The translations under genes were made by a program, and so were the position numbers. From Dictyobacter formicarum (GTDB lineage Bacteria > Chloroflexota > Ktedonobacteria > Ktedonobacterales > Ktedonobacteraceae): a stretch of DNA of 64,000 bases. Position 1 is the stretch's first letter, and each line of letters begins with the position of its first letter. The notes below the pieces were generated by a model. The model was not told the DNA's origin and searched no databases. It was given only the letters and a program-made list of their open reading frames with translations. Location: positions 339,225 through 403,224 of the forward strand of contig NZ_BNJJ01000006.1 in NCBI RefSeq assembly GCF_016587435.1. Direction: 5' to 3'. This document shows positions 1 through 8,461 of the stretch, one piece after another.

Positions 1-452
1 TACTGATCGGAGCAGCAGCGCTCATGATGACGCTGGCCCTGCAAACGCCGATCTGGATTATCATTGGCATCCTGATCTTGCTTGGCTGCTCCTTCGGCCT
101 GGGCCAGCAGACTCCGGTGGCCGCGATGTCGCGGATAGATAAAGAAGAGCATCAAGAGGTCTCCAATGGGTCAACCTTGATCACGGTGCTGCGTGCCGTG
201 GCGGCTCCAATGGGCGTGGCAATACTCTCCAGCATCGTACAGGCGCGCAGCCAATACTATATGACCAGCCTGGCTGCGCAGGGTGTCAGCGGCGCACAAT
301 TGCAGCAGCAAAGCTCCCTGCTCGCCATGCACCAGAGCTTCCTGGTCGCCGCCGTAATAGCACTGCTGGCCATGCTAGCCATGTTTTTCGTGCCCAGCAG
401 AACCAAAATTCAGCAAGAACAGGCCGAGCCCGCCTCGATGATTGAGGCATAA
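1..452 (+). CDS. MFS drug/multidrug exporter, C-terminal part (cut by left edge)
   Basis: The reading frame is open from the first bases of the window, so only the last 150 residues are present. They contain about three hydrophobic segments (near residues 8-34, 70-88 and 114-132 of the visible part) joined by polar loops, and end in a short charged tail. The hydrophobic pattern and the stretch LGCSFGLGQQTPVAAMSRI fit the last helices of 14-helix DHA2-type major facilitator proteins, which export drugs by proton antiport. The substrate cannot be told. Another proton-driven transporter family is possible because the diagnostic N-terminal motifs lie outside the window. Confidence 0.65.
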   Translation, partial: LIGAAALMMTLALQTPIWIIIGILILLGCSFGLGQQTPVAAMSRIDKEEHQEVSNGSTLITVLRAVAAPMGVAILSSIVQARSQYYMTSLAAQGVSGAQLQQQSSLLAMHQSFLVAAVIALLAMLAMFFVPSRTKIQQEQAEPASMIEA

Positions 453-474
453 AATAAAATGAGCACAGCCGGAG

Positions 475-975
475 TTACTCATCAGAGGACTGCTCCTCAG
501 CGAAGGCATTCTGGATATATTGCGCATAGGGATGAGGAGTATTTAGTATATAGCGCATAGTTCCAATATAGAATACGAAAAGCAACACAAGCGCAGGAAA
601 AAGAAAGACGATCGCTACAACATATCCAATAATATCAAAAATAATGCCCAAATTACTCCACTGAAAAAATACCGAAGGACGGGATGCAGAAGTTATAGAT
701 AGAAATGCAAAAGGGAAAACAAGCGATAATCCTTTTAAAAAATGTCTATTTGATTGCCAAGCAACTTTTTCGCCATTTTTACGAGCGGCACGCAGTTCTT
801 TGACGCCTTCAAAGATGAGTGGGCCTCCCAATAAAAGCATCAGAATGCCGTAGCCAATAAACATCAGAAAAAACAGCAGACCAATCTGGTGGAGGATTGA
901 GGCTGCAATCACCACTAAAAGGCTACAGAGCATAACCAGGTATAAAATACGGGCTCCTGGATCTTTTAATGACAT
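475..975 (-). CDS. Small four-helix membrane protein of unknown function
   Basis: I do not recognise a family. The protein has 166 residues and about four hydrophobic segments: near residues 10-30, 33-55, 85-105 and 115-145. A basic loop (ELRAARKNGEKVAW) lies between the second and third. The ATG at 975 is chosen over the in-frame TTG at 981 because AGAGAGG sits 7 bases upstream of it. It ends 22 bases from the convergent transporter gene and is oriented away from the lipoprotein gene's promoter side. Its base composition is more AT-rich than its neighbours', which may mean recent acquisition. Location is very likely the cytoplasmic membrane. Confidence 0.6.
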   Translation of the reverse strand: MSLKDPGARILYLVMLCSLLVVIAASILHQIGLLFFLMFIGYGILMLLLGGPLIFEGVKELRAARKNGEKVAWQSNRHFLKGLSLVFPFAFLSITSASRPSVFFQWSNLGIIFDIIGYVVAIVFLFPALVLLFVFYIGTMRYILNTPHPYAQYIQNAFAEEQSSDE

Positions 976-1098
976 TACCAAACCTCTCTAACACCATATT
1001 ATGGATGAGTTATAAACAGTATATCTCATGGGCAGGGAAATTGAATAGCGTGTAAATATAGATATGAGACTTATTTTTGGTACAGTACTCTTTTTTGG

Positions 1099-1839
1099 CT
1101 ATTGATTAACAGATACTGCCGCTTTAACAGCAAGCCCAAACGCATCGGGCAGTAGAATGCCGCGAGCCAACTCACCAGCATCAAGCCAGAATGATCGTGT
1201 CACCACTGTACCATCGGCGAGATGAAAAGCAATGAAATAGCGCTGATTGCCTCCCTGACTGTTTTGATTGACGGAAGCTTGCAAAACGAGGTTAATCAAC
1301 GTTGCAACTTGCTTCGGATCTTTGATAGCGCCCAATTCAGTTACACCGTCCTGGTTACTCACAATTCCTATATACTGCACTTTTCCGCCAATGTCGAGGA
1401 GATCCTTCCCTTTCCTGGCATAGGGATTGGTATCGGCCTCGTAGAGCGTGATGCCTGTGCTTTCCTGGGCAGCAAGCCGGAAAGTGGGATTGTAACCTTT
1501 CACCGCATATATTTTGGTTCCAGAGTTAAGGAAGGCTGCGTCTCCATTTTTACTGTGATATCCAGGATCTTGCACATTGCCTTCGAGTTTGAATTGCACG
1601 GTCGTGAACACTGGCCCGAGGTCGTGCGTTGTTAATGACCGTCCTGGTTTTAAGGAAACAGCGACATAGGTAATCCCGCCGAATTTGATGAAGTTTACCC
1701 AGTCAATAACGGCATTCGAAGTGGCCGGAGAGACAGATTGGGATGAGAGAAACGCACAACTCACCAGTCCAGGAAAAAACAGCAGAACAACAAAAAGTGT
1801 TGGAAGAATAGAGTGCTTTCCGCTCAAATTATTCCTCAT
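1099..1839 (-). CDS. Predicted lipoprotein of unknown function
   Basis: A 246-residue secreted protein. The ATG at 1839 is chosen because AAAGGAAG lies about 6 bases upstream and because it puts a classic lipoprotein signal at the start: basic MRNN, a hydrophobic stretch LFVVLLFFPG, then the lipobox LVSC with the Cys near residue 28. The mature part has no recognisable catalytic motif. It is rich in beta-strand-like segments such as FKFGGITYVAVSLK and RYFIAFHLADGTVVTRSFWL, which suggests a small beta-sandwich exposed outside the membrane. Similar hypothetical lipoproteins are common in Gram-positive-like Chloroflexota and Firmicutes, but I cannot name a function. Confidence 0.65.
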   Translation of the reverse strand: MRNNLSGKHSILPTLFVVLLFFPGLVSCAFLSSQSVSPATSNAVIDWVNFIKFGGITYVAVSLKPGRSLTTHDLGPVFTTVQFKLEGNVQDPGYHSKNGDAAFLNSGTKIYAVKGYNPTFRLAAQESTGITLYEADTNPYARKGKDLLDIGGKVQYIGIVSNQDGVTELGAIKDPKQVATLINLVLQASVNQNSQGGNQRYFIAFHLADGTVVTRSFWLDAGELARGILLPDAFGLAVKAAVSVNQ

Positions 1840-2044
1840 ATGTACTTCCTTTGCATGATAAGCTAGCATAAACATTTACGTATCTACTACAGAAAGAGAT
1901 GTTAAGGGAAAACTAATTGTTCCATATCAAGAGGAACTATGTGTTGAAGGTTCTTATACAGTACTATCTGGTGAGGTAGGTTAGCACAGGTAGTTCTGGC
2001 ACTCAGTACTAAACGCACCCAGACGGGCCGCAAGAAAATAGATA

Positions 2045-2053
2045 TGATATAAT
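2045..2053 (+). promoter_or_regulatory. Extended -10 promoter for the MscS gene
   Basis: TG at 2045-2046 is followed one base later by a perfect TATAAT at 2048-2053, about 60 bases upstream of the channel start. No good -35 box is visible at 16-18 bases, which is usual for extended -10 promoters. Confidence 0.45.
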
Positions 2054-2115
2054 GCGGCCAGGAACAGATCGCTGAGCTCATATTTTTCCAGAAGTTATTA
2101 AGAGGGTTGGTTTTC

Positions 2116-3189
2116 GTGTTGTGTATGATGCTTGTATTAAATAGTTTTGCAGTAACAACTGACGTTGCACAACAAATGAGTTTTGCCTTTCAGGTTGGCA
2201 TTGGCATTGCGACTATTCTCGCTGCTTTCGGCTTAGGTCTTTTGCTCAGGCGCCTGCTTGTGCGCCGCTTGCATAAGACCGTACTGGACAACTGGATCAT
2301 CCAGACGCTCGGTATCCTGATTATTATCGTTCCTACGCTGCTTGGCGTTACAGGCGCACTGGCTATTTTTAATGCATCGCTTGTTCTCACCACCCTGACC
2401 GAGAATTTCTTTCCTAATCCACACCTGGCCATCGGAACCGCCTGGAGCCTGGTCGAAACCATACTCATCCTGGTGCTGGGCAATGGCGTAGCCAGAACTG
2501 TACGCGGAATGATGACACGCAGCCTGGGCGCCAGCCGGGTTGACATCAATATGCGCACCTTCTTTGCGCGCATCCTCTATATTGTAATCCTCTCTATTAC
2601 CGGCTTCTTCATCCTGACAGTCTGGAATGTTCCTATTGGTATCCCGGTGGCGGTGTTGAGTGCCTTCACCGTAACGATCACTGTGGCGTTCCAGGATATC
2701 TTGAAAAACCTGGTGGCCGGCTTCTACATCCTGGTAGAGCGACCGTTTTATATCGGGGACCAGATCAATGTTACCTCAGGTATGATCACGTACGTCGGTA
2801 AAGTAGAGGATATTCAGTTGCGCGCCACACGGCTGCGCCTGACCAGCGGCGAAGAGGTAAGCGTCCCCAACCTCTTCATCTTCAGTAACGCGGTCATTAA
2901 CAACACCCACTTTGGCGAGAGACGCTCACTCCTGGTACTCACGATGCCACAGGAGGACTTTGATCGCGATGAGACCACTAGTAAAATCTTGCTGCTCCTC
3001 AAAGGATATCAGGAAGTGCTGCCCAAGCCTGATCCGATCGTGATGGTCAACAATTATGAGGATAGTAAGGTCTCGCTACAGATACGCTTCTGGGTCGCTA
3101 CCGGCCAGGTGATCGATATCTCAAACGTCGTTTATGAACTGCATAATCTCTTTGCTAACGCCGACATTAGCGTCAGAGAGCCACTCTAA
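2116..3189 (+). CDS. Small-conductance mechanosensitive channel, MscS family
   Basis: A membrane channel expected to open under turgor and release solutes during osmotic downshift. About 357 residues from the GTG at 2116, which has GAGGG 9 bases upstream; a TTG at 2107 abuts that site too closely, and ATG at 2125 is an alternative. Four hydrophobic segments come before the MscS core. The signature is clear: a pore-lining helix (AVLSAFTVTITVAFQDIL), then NLVAGFYILVERPFYIGD, which starts the beta domain. The cytoplasmic alpha/beta tail follows, ending near residue 357. The stretch VSVPNLFIFSNAVIN is also typical of the beta domain. It appears to be monocistronic, followed by nadD after 80 bases. 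Confidence 0.88.
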   Translation: MLCMMLVLNSFAVTTDVAQQMSFAFQVGIGIATILAAFGLGLLLRRLLVRRLHKTVLDNWIIQTLGILIIIVPTLLGVTGALAIFNASLVLTTLTENFFPNPHLAIGTAWSLVETILILVLGNGVARTVRGMMTRSLGASRVDINMRTFFARILYIVILSITGFFILTVWNVPIGIPVAVLSAFTVTITVAFQDILKNLVAGFYILVERPFYIGDQINVTSGMITYVGKVEDIQLRATRLRLTSGEEVSVPNLFIFSNAVINNTHFGERRSLLVLTMPQEDFDRDETTSKILLLLKGYQEVLPKPDPIVMVNNYEDSKVSLQIRFWVATGQVIDISNVVYELHNLFANADISVREPL

Positions 3190-3269
3190 GATCTATCCGA
3201 AATGTCCCCTATATGGTAAAATCCGGGAAAGAAAAAAATGGTAATAAGCATAAGGGAGAGCAGCAACGA

Positions 3270-3902
3270 GTGAGTACGCGATCAATTGGTTTAATGGGAG
3301 GGACATTCGATCCGATTCACCACGCCCATTTGATTGTGGCAGAAGAGGTACGCTATGCTCTTAATCTAACCGAGATGGTTTTTATTCCTGCCGGGGAGCC
3401 TCCCCATAAAGTCGGCCGTATCACAGCACCGGTGCAGGATCGCGTGGCCATGGTTGAACTTGCAGTGGCTTCAAATCCTCACTTCAGCGTTTCGCGCGTT
3501 GAGGTCGATCGTCCTGGCCCTTCCTACCTGGTGGATACGTTGCGCTTGCTCAAAAAGCAATGGGGAAAAGATACCGAGCTGTTCTTCGTGATTGGCTGGG
3601 ATAGCCTGGAAGACTTCCCCACCTGGTATAAGCCGACAGAGATTTTGGAGCAGTTGACGCGCCTGGTGGTGGTACATCGTCCAGGCTATAAAGAGGACGA
3701 GGAATATAACCAGCAGTTGGAGGCCCGCTTACCCGGCCTGCTGCAAAAAATGTGCCCGGTGGCGGTTCCACAACTGGACATCTCTTCCACCGACCTGCGG
3801 CAACGTATCGTGGAAAACAGGCCCATAAAGTACCAGACGCCAGCCGAGGTCGAAGCATATATCCAGGAACACCAACTCTATCGATACCATACAGAAAGCT
3901 AA
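3270..3902 (+). CDS. nadD: Nicotinate-nucleotide adenylyltransferase NadD
   Basis: Joins nicotinate mononucleotide and ATP to give deamido-NAD in the cytoplasmic NAD pathway. From the GTG at 3270 the protein has 211 residues, matching the family's usual 190-220. An in-frame ATG at 3213 would add a polar, lysine-rich tail with no counterpart in the family, so the GTG with AGGGAG about 11 bases upstream is preferred. The nucleotidyltransferase motif GGTFDPIHHAH starts near residue 9, and the second motif ISSTDLRQRI lies near residue 174. The DUF951 gene starts 6 bases after its stop, so the two are probably cotranscribed. There is no HD (YqeK-like) domain fused or adjacent. Confidence 0.93.
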   Translation: MSTRSIGLMGGTFDPIHHAHLIVAEEVRYALNLTEMVFIPAGEPPHKVGRITAPVQDRVAMVELAVASNPHFSVSRVEVDRPGPSYLVDTLRLLKKQWGKDTELFFVIGWDSLEDFPTWYKPTEILEQLTRLVVVHRPGYKEDEEYNQQLEARLPGLLQKMCPVAVPQLDISSTDLRQRIVENRPIKYQTPAEVEAYIQEHQLYRYHTES

Positions 3903-3908
3903 ATATTC

Positions 3909-4133
3909 ATGCAACCAATGCAATTTGAGATAGGAGATCGCTTACGTCTCCGCAAAAAACATCCCTGCGGCTGCTTTGATTGGGAAGTTGTCCGTCTGGG
4001 AGCAGATATCGGACTGCGCTGCGAAAAATGTAACCGCCGTATCCTCTTGCCGCGTTCAGAGGTAGAGCGCCGCGTCAAACAGGTACTCCCTCGCCTGGCG
4101 CCTGCTGAAACTGATTCTTTTGATGAAGAATAA
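3909..4133 (+). CDS. DUF951 family small protein (zinc-ribbon-like)
   Basis: A 74-residue basic protein of the DUF951 family, whose function is not established. The visible core is a compact strand-rich domain with paired cysteines, HPCGCFDWEVVRLG followed by GLRCEKCNRRILL. The CxC and CxxC pairs look able to bind zinc. In Firmicutes and Chloroflexota these proteins are often encoded near translation or chromosome genes. Here it follows nadD by 6 bases, so cotranscription is likely. The C-terminal end is acidic (SFDEE). Confidence 0.82.
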   Translation: MQPMQFEIGDRLRLRKKHPCGCFDWEVVRLGADIGLRCEKCNRRILLPRSEVERRVKQVLPRLAPAETDSFDEE

Positions 4134-4253
4134 CGCGCAAAGAAACAGCGCAATGCTCCATCACGCCCCTTGCATCTTCTTGCCAGATCCCTGTATACTC
4201 AGCGATAGGTATAAAAAGGAATTATTTCGTATGATGTACAAGGATATGGCATA

Positions 4254-5696
4254 ATGGCAATAGCCCAATCGAACAAAGGTTTTCTCACTCTTCTCAAGAA
4301 GAGGAACTTCCTGCGGCTCTGGCTGGCTCAGCTTATCTCCATGACCATTTTCAACGCGACGAACTACGCTTTGATTATGTTGATCAACAGCATTGTCCCT
4401 CATTCCACCATTATGATCGGCCTGGCGATTATCTGTTTTAGCGTGCCCGCGGTACTCTTTGGGGCACCGGCCGGCGTCTTTGTGGACCGCCTGGATAAGC
4501 GGCGCGTGCTCTGGGCCAGTAACTGCTTGCGGGCAATCGTCACGCTGGTGTTTGCCCTGGTGCTCCTGGCCAATCGGAGCAGCGTACTCATTCCCATCTA
4601 TCTGTTAACCTTCATCGTATCGGCCATCGGCCAGTTTTTTTCGCCGGCTGAAGGTTCGGCCATTCCGATGCTTGTGGATGAGGATGAATTAATGCCAGCG
4701 CTCTCGCTGTTTAATATCACCTTCATGCTCTCGCAGGCGATTGGCTATGTATTGCTGGCCCCGCTTGCTATCGCTTTGCTGCCCACATTCAAATTGTTCA
4801 ACGTTCCCATCGATGCGTTCATCCAGCTCTACGCTATTATTACCATTCTCTATTTGATCTGCGCTGCCTTGATCGTGTCGATCCCACAATCTAGCTTCTC
4901 GCACAAGGGCAATACGCAAGCTGAGCCTGTTCCCGACCTGGCCGCCCAGACCATCAGCATTGTGCACAACGTTCAAAACGAGATGAAGGAGGGCTGGAAC
5001 TTTATTCATAAAAGGAACTCCCTGCTGCTGGCGGTCGTGCAACTCTCGTTTGTGGGTATTTTAATTCTGGTAATTGGCCAGATCGCGACGCCAATTGTAA
5101 CCGATCTGCTTAATCTAAACGCTAATTTGATGGCTCTGGTTTTTGCACCGGCTGGCGTCGGATTGGTACTTGGCTCCCTCTTTATGCCCAGGATTGCACG
5201 GCGCCTGGGCAAATTGCGTACGATCTTGATTGGGAATATTGGCCTGACCATAGCCACTGTGCTTCTGCCACTCTCAACTGTTTTTGCGCGCTGGTTGGAG
5301 CCCCAGCACTGGAATACCGATCCCTGGCTACTCGTTGCCATGGGAGGCTGCATGTTTATTGCCGGTGTCGCGCTTGACTTCGTGAATATTCCAGCCCAGA
5401 CCGCGATGCAGGAACTGACTCCGGAGTGGATCAAAGGCCGCGTGCTGGCTTTGCAGCTTGTGCTGTATAATGCATGCTCGATCCCTGTGATCTTGCTTAT
5501 TGGAGTACTTTCCGACACATCGTTGCACATTGATCGTGTGCTATATTTACTCTCGGCCAGCATACTGGTTTTCGGCATCTGGAGTGTTTACTACGAGCGA
5601 AAGTATCCGACAGTGCCAGCAGAACAGAGTGATCAGCAGGCGGAAAATGAAGAAATGCACCTGGCGGCATCATCCCACAGAGGCAATATTGATTGA
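4254..5696 (+). CDS. Major facilitator superfamily transporter (MFS_3-like)
   Basis: A 480-residue membrane transporter with about twelve hydrophobic segments arranged in two halves. A long polar loop (near residues 210-255, SSFSHKGNTQAEP onward) separates the halves. The loop after helix 2 reads APAGVFVDRLDKRRVLWASN, the usual MFS motif A with Gly, Asp and Arg residues. The overall pattern resembles the TMEM/enterobactin-exporter-like MFS_3 group, which often exports small molecules. The substrate is unknown. The C-terminal tail is soluble and acidic. The next gene starts about 60 bases after the stop. Confidence 0.85.
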   Translation: MAIAQSNKGFLTLLKKRNFLRLWLAQLISMTIFNATNYALIMLINSIVPHSTIMIGLAIICFSVPAVLFGAPAGVFVDRLDKRRVLWASNCLRAIVTLVFALVLLANRSSVLIPIYLLTFIVSAIGQFFSPAEGSAIPMLVDEDELMPALSLFNITFMLSQAIGYVLLAPLAIALLPTFKLFNVPIDAFIQLYAIITILYLICAALIVSIPQSSFSHKGNTQAEPVPDLAAQTISIVHNVQNEMKEGWNFIHKRNSLLLAVVQLSFVGILILVIGQIATPIVTDLLNLNANLMALVFAPAGVGLVLGSLFMPRIARRLGKLRTILIGNIGLTIATVLLPLSTVFARWLEPQHWNTDPWLLVAMGGCMFIAGVALDFVNIPAQTAMQELTPEWIKGRVLALQLVLYNACSIPVILLIGVLSDTSLHIDRVLYLLSASILVFGIWSVYYERKYPTVPAEQSDQQAENEEMHLAASSHRGNID

Positions 5697-5759
5697 GGCA
5701 AAAAATGCGTATACAATATCCGTAGAGATAAAGCGAACAGAAGTGAGGATTGGAGAGAA

Positions 5760-6587
5760 ATGACACCAGAGACCAAACTTATGGAACAGATTGCTCCATA
5801 TCAACCCTGGCTCATTATTGCCGGAGTTTTTGTTCTCTTTATCTTGTTGCGTATCACGCGCAAAGCACTACGCCGGCGCGTGGATGAATTTGGTTATCGA
5901 ACATTGCGAGAAAAAGGCCTGCTGATCTGGTTCTGGCTGAACGCGCCAGGCGTCATCGTGCATGAGCTAAGTCATGCGCTGGTCGTTCTGCTCTTCGCGC
6001 CATTTGGGTTTCGCATTACCAGCGTGACCCTTTTCCGTATCAGACCGATGGCGCAGCGCGTTGGGGGAGGACGTGTAGTACGGCGCAACGGACCGCAATC
6101 GCTGCAATTGGGAGAGGTACAGTATGTGCGTCCGCAGGGCCGTTTCATGAGCTATGTCGGCGACGGCTTTAGCGGAGTGGCCCCCCTATTTGGAGGCATC
6201 GCGGCCTTTATGTTCCTCTACTGGGTCGCTACCGGCTATACAATCTGGGATATCCCATTCGATGTCACCCATCAACAATGGCAGATCATTCGATCAGGCT
6301 GGCCCCTCTGGACCCTGATCTTTGCCCCCTATCTGATCCTTTCCGTGACCTCCGAATTATGGCCCAGTCACCAGGACTGGCATGGAGCCCGCTGGTTCGT
6401 GCTCACACTGGCAGCGCTCGCGGCTATTTTTGTTGCAGCCATCTGGTACGTACAGCGCTTCGAAGACCTGCTAGCGGTAGCCACGTTTGTATCCTCGCGC
6501 ATCGATTTCGCTCTGACAGTCCTGCTGGCTCTGGATCTCGTCTTCCTGGTCATTGCTGAAGGCCTGGTGCGCCTGGTGCGCTACTGA
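5760..6587 (+). CDS. Membrane zinc metalloprotease-like protein (M50-like)
   Basis: A 275-residue membrane protein. Hydrophobic segments lie near residues 15-32, 50-80, 138-160, 180-200, 212-230 and 243-270. The motif VHELSHAL at about residues 66-73 is an HExxH zinc-binding site placed inside a membrane segment, as in site-2 (M50) intramembrane proteases. A second zinc-binding Asp motif (NPDG type) is not obvious, so catalysis is not certain. GAGAGAA lies just upstream of the ATG. It follows the MFS gene by 63 bases and ends at a bidirectional terminator shared with the convergent mutL. Confidence 0.62.
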   Translation: MTPETKLMEQIAPYQPWLIIAGVFVLFILLRITRKALRRRVDEFGYRTLREKGLLIWFWLNAPGVIVHELSHALVVLLFAPFGFRITSVTLFRIRPMAQRVGGGRVVRRNGPQSLQLGEVQYVRPQGRFMSYVGDGFSGVAPLFGGIAAFMFLYWVATGYTIWDIPFDVTHQQWQIIRSGWPLWTLIFAPYLILSVTSELWPSHQDWHGARWFVLTLAALAAIFVAAIWYVQRFEDLLAVATFVSSRIDFALTVLLALDLVFLVIAEGLVRLVRY

Positions 6588-6610
6588 TGCCTTGATACCA
6601 TACATGTCCC

Positions 6611-6645
6611 AATGAAAAAGGCCTCTCTGTTGAGGCCTTTTTCAT
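6611..6645. terminator. Bidirectional intrinsic terminator
   Basis: AATGAAAAAGGCCTC and GAGGCCTTTTTCATT form a 15-bp stem around a 5-6 base loop, with an A-run on one side and a T-run on the other. It lies between the convergent metalloprotease and mutL genes and can end transcription both ways. Confidence 0.85.
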
Positions 6646-6679
6646 TGGGGAATAATAAAAAGTTCAACAAACTGAAAAG

Positions 6680-8461
6680 CTACCAGTCAAATTTATTGAT
6701 CAAGAAGTTACGGCTATAATGCAGCAGGATCGGGCTTCCGTGGGGGCAGACAGCAGGAGCGGATACAGTAGCAAGATTTTTGAGCAAGGTGCGCTGCTCA
6801 CCCGGGCCCAATTCTCGACCACGCTTGAGCGCGGAGCGGCAGGCGAGTCCGATTAAGAGATGATCCTCCCAGTCAGTGCTATCTTCTGTGGCCAGCTCTG
6901 CCAGCTCTTGTAGATGAGCAGCTAGCTGCTCGCTACCTTCACTGGCCGGAACCGAACGGATCAAAAAGCTACGCCCCCCAAAGCGTTCGCACTCGATGCC
7001 CAGGCCTCGCAGCATGGGCAGGCGCTGTTCCAGCAATTCAGCCTCATAGCGCTTCATCTCGATAATCACAGGCTCCAATAACAGATGAGAATGGACCTCC
7101 TCATCTTCGGCTCGGACACCACTATAGGTGCTGCGCAGGTGCTCGTAGATGATACGCTCGTGGGCCCGGTGTTGATCTATCAGATAGAGGCTACCATCGG
7201 GAGCCTCAGCCAGGATCACGGCCTGCTGCAACTGGGCAAGGGGCTGCAGGCTGACAATCACCTCTGCCGTTCCTGGTTCAGCAACTTCGGCACGATAGCC
7301 GTCGGCGGTCTCAGCGACATGCAACCCACGACGCCGGGGACCGGGTAAACGTCGCTGCGTTGCTAGAACGGGTCCAGGAAATTGGACGGACTCCGGCACT
7401 ACCGGGCTCCGCTCCAATAAACCTTTGACGGTCTGGGTAATAGCATCTTTGATCTTTGCCTCTTGTAGGAGGTGAACCTCTATCTTGGCAGGATGGATAT
7501 TGACATCCACCTCATCAGGTGGCACTTCTAAGGCCAGCACCAACAAAGGATGCTTCCCTTTAGGCAATAAGCTGCGATAGCCCTGCTCCAACGCTTCTTG
7601 CAAGACGCGGGACTGCACCCAGCGTCCATTGATAAACAGGGTCATATATTGACGACTACTTTGCGCCAGCACACGATTGCCCATGTAGCCCCGCAACCAG
7701 TAGTGCTCCCCATCGCTGACATCGATCTCCTGTAGCATCTCCTCCAATGAGATATGATAGAGCTCGGTCAGGGTAGTGGCCAGATTGCCACTGCCGCTGG
7801 TCTGGACAGCGGTATGCTCATCCAGCGCCAGATAGAAACGAACAGAAGGATAGCCAACCGCGTAGCGGCGGACCAGTTGGACAATATGGCCATTTTCGGT
7901 GCGGGCCGCCCTGGTATAGTTGAGGCGCGCCGGCACATTATAAAATAGATCGGTGACGGTCACGGTCGTACCATGCGGGCGCGCGCGTCGACCACGTTCC
8001 TGTAATTGACCGCCACGCCAGGTAAACCAGAAAGCGGGCTGCTCCTCTCCCTCCTCCTGCTCAGTCTCCCAGGCGCGACTCTGGATAGTCACTTCAGCGA
8101 TGGTTGCAATGCTGGCCAGAGCCTCACCACGAAAGCCAAGCGTATGTAGACGCTCCAGGTCTTCAAAGGTCGTTAGCTTGCTGGTGGTATGGCGCTCACA
8201 GACCGCCGCCAGCTCCTCCGCTGGAATTCCATACCCATCATCACTGACGCGGATCAGGCGCAGTCCTCCCCCGCGCACCTCGATACGAATGTCCTGCGCG
8301 CCCGCATCCAATGCGTTCTCGACCAGTTCTTTGACGACAGAAACCGGTCGCTCAATCACTTCGCCGGCGGCGATGCGCTCGGCAACAGCGGGCGGCAGTT
8401 CATGCAGAGGTGTGCGCACAAACTCTGGTCGTTGGATCATAAAATCAAATAGCTGGCTCAT
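6680..8461 (-). CDS. mutL: DNA mismatch repair protein MutL
   Basis: Couples mismatch recognition by MutS to strand incision. The N-terminal GHKL ATPase is clear: RIAAGEVIERPVSVVKELVE, NALDAGA, DDGYGIP and TTSKL within the first 100 residues, then GFRGEALASIA. The C-terminal half carries nuclease-type MutL signatures: DQHRAHERIIYE (a DQHAxxExxxxE metal site with Arg in the fourth place), ACRSALKRG and CPHGSP. It therefore probably nicks DNA itself, as in bacteria without MutH. The start is the ATG at 8461, whose A is also the last base of the mutS TGA stop, so translation is probably coupled. Length (593 residues) is normal. Confidence 0.95.
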   Translation of the reverse strand: MSQLFDFMIQRPEFVRTPLHELPPAVAERIAAGEVIERPVSVVKELVENALDAGAQDIRIEVRGGGLRLIRVSDDGYGIPAEELAAVCERHTTSKLTTFEDLERLHTLGFRGEALASIATIAEVTIQSRAWETEQEEGEEQPAFWFTWRGGQLQERGRRARPHGTTVTVTDLFYNVPARLNYTRAARTENGHIVQLVRRYAVGYPSVRFYLALDEHTAVQTSGSGNLATTLTELYHISLEEMLQEIDVSDGEHYWLRGYMGNRVLAQSSRQYMTLFINGRWVQSRVLQEALEQGYRSLLPKGKHPLLVLALEVPPDEVDVNIHPAKIEVHLLQEAKIKDAITQTVKGLLERSPVVPESVQFPGPVLATQRRLPGPRRRGLHVAETADGYRAEVAEPGTAEVIVSLQPLAQLQQAVILAEAPDGSLYLIDQHRAHERIIYEHLRSTYSGVRAEDEEVHSHLLLEPVIIEMKRYEAELLEQRLPMLRGLGIECERFGGRSFLIRSVPASEGSEQLAAHLQELAELATEDSTDWEDHLLIGLACRSALKRGRELGPGEQRTLLKNLATVSAPAVCPHGSPILLHYSRNFLINKFDW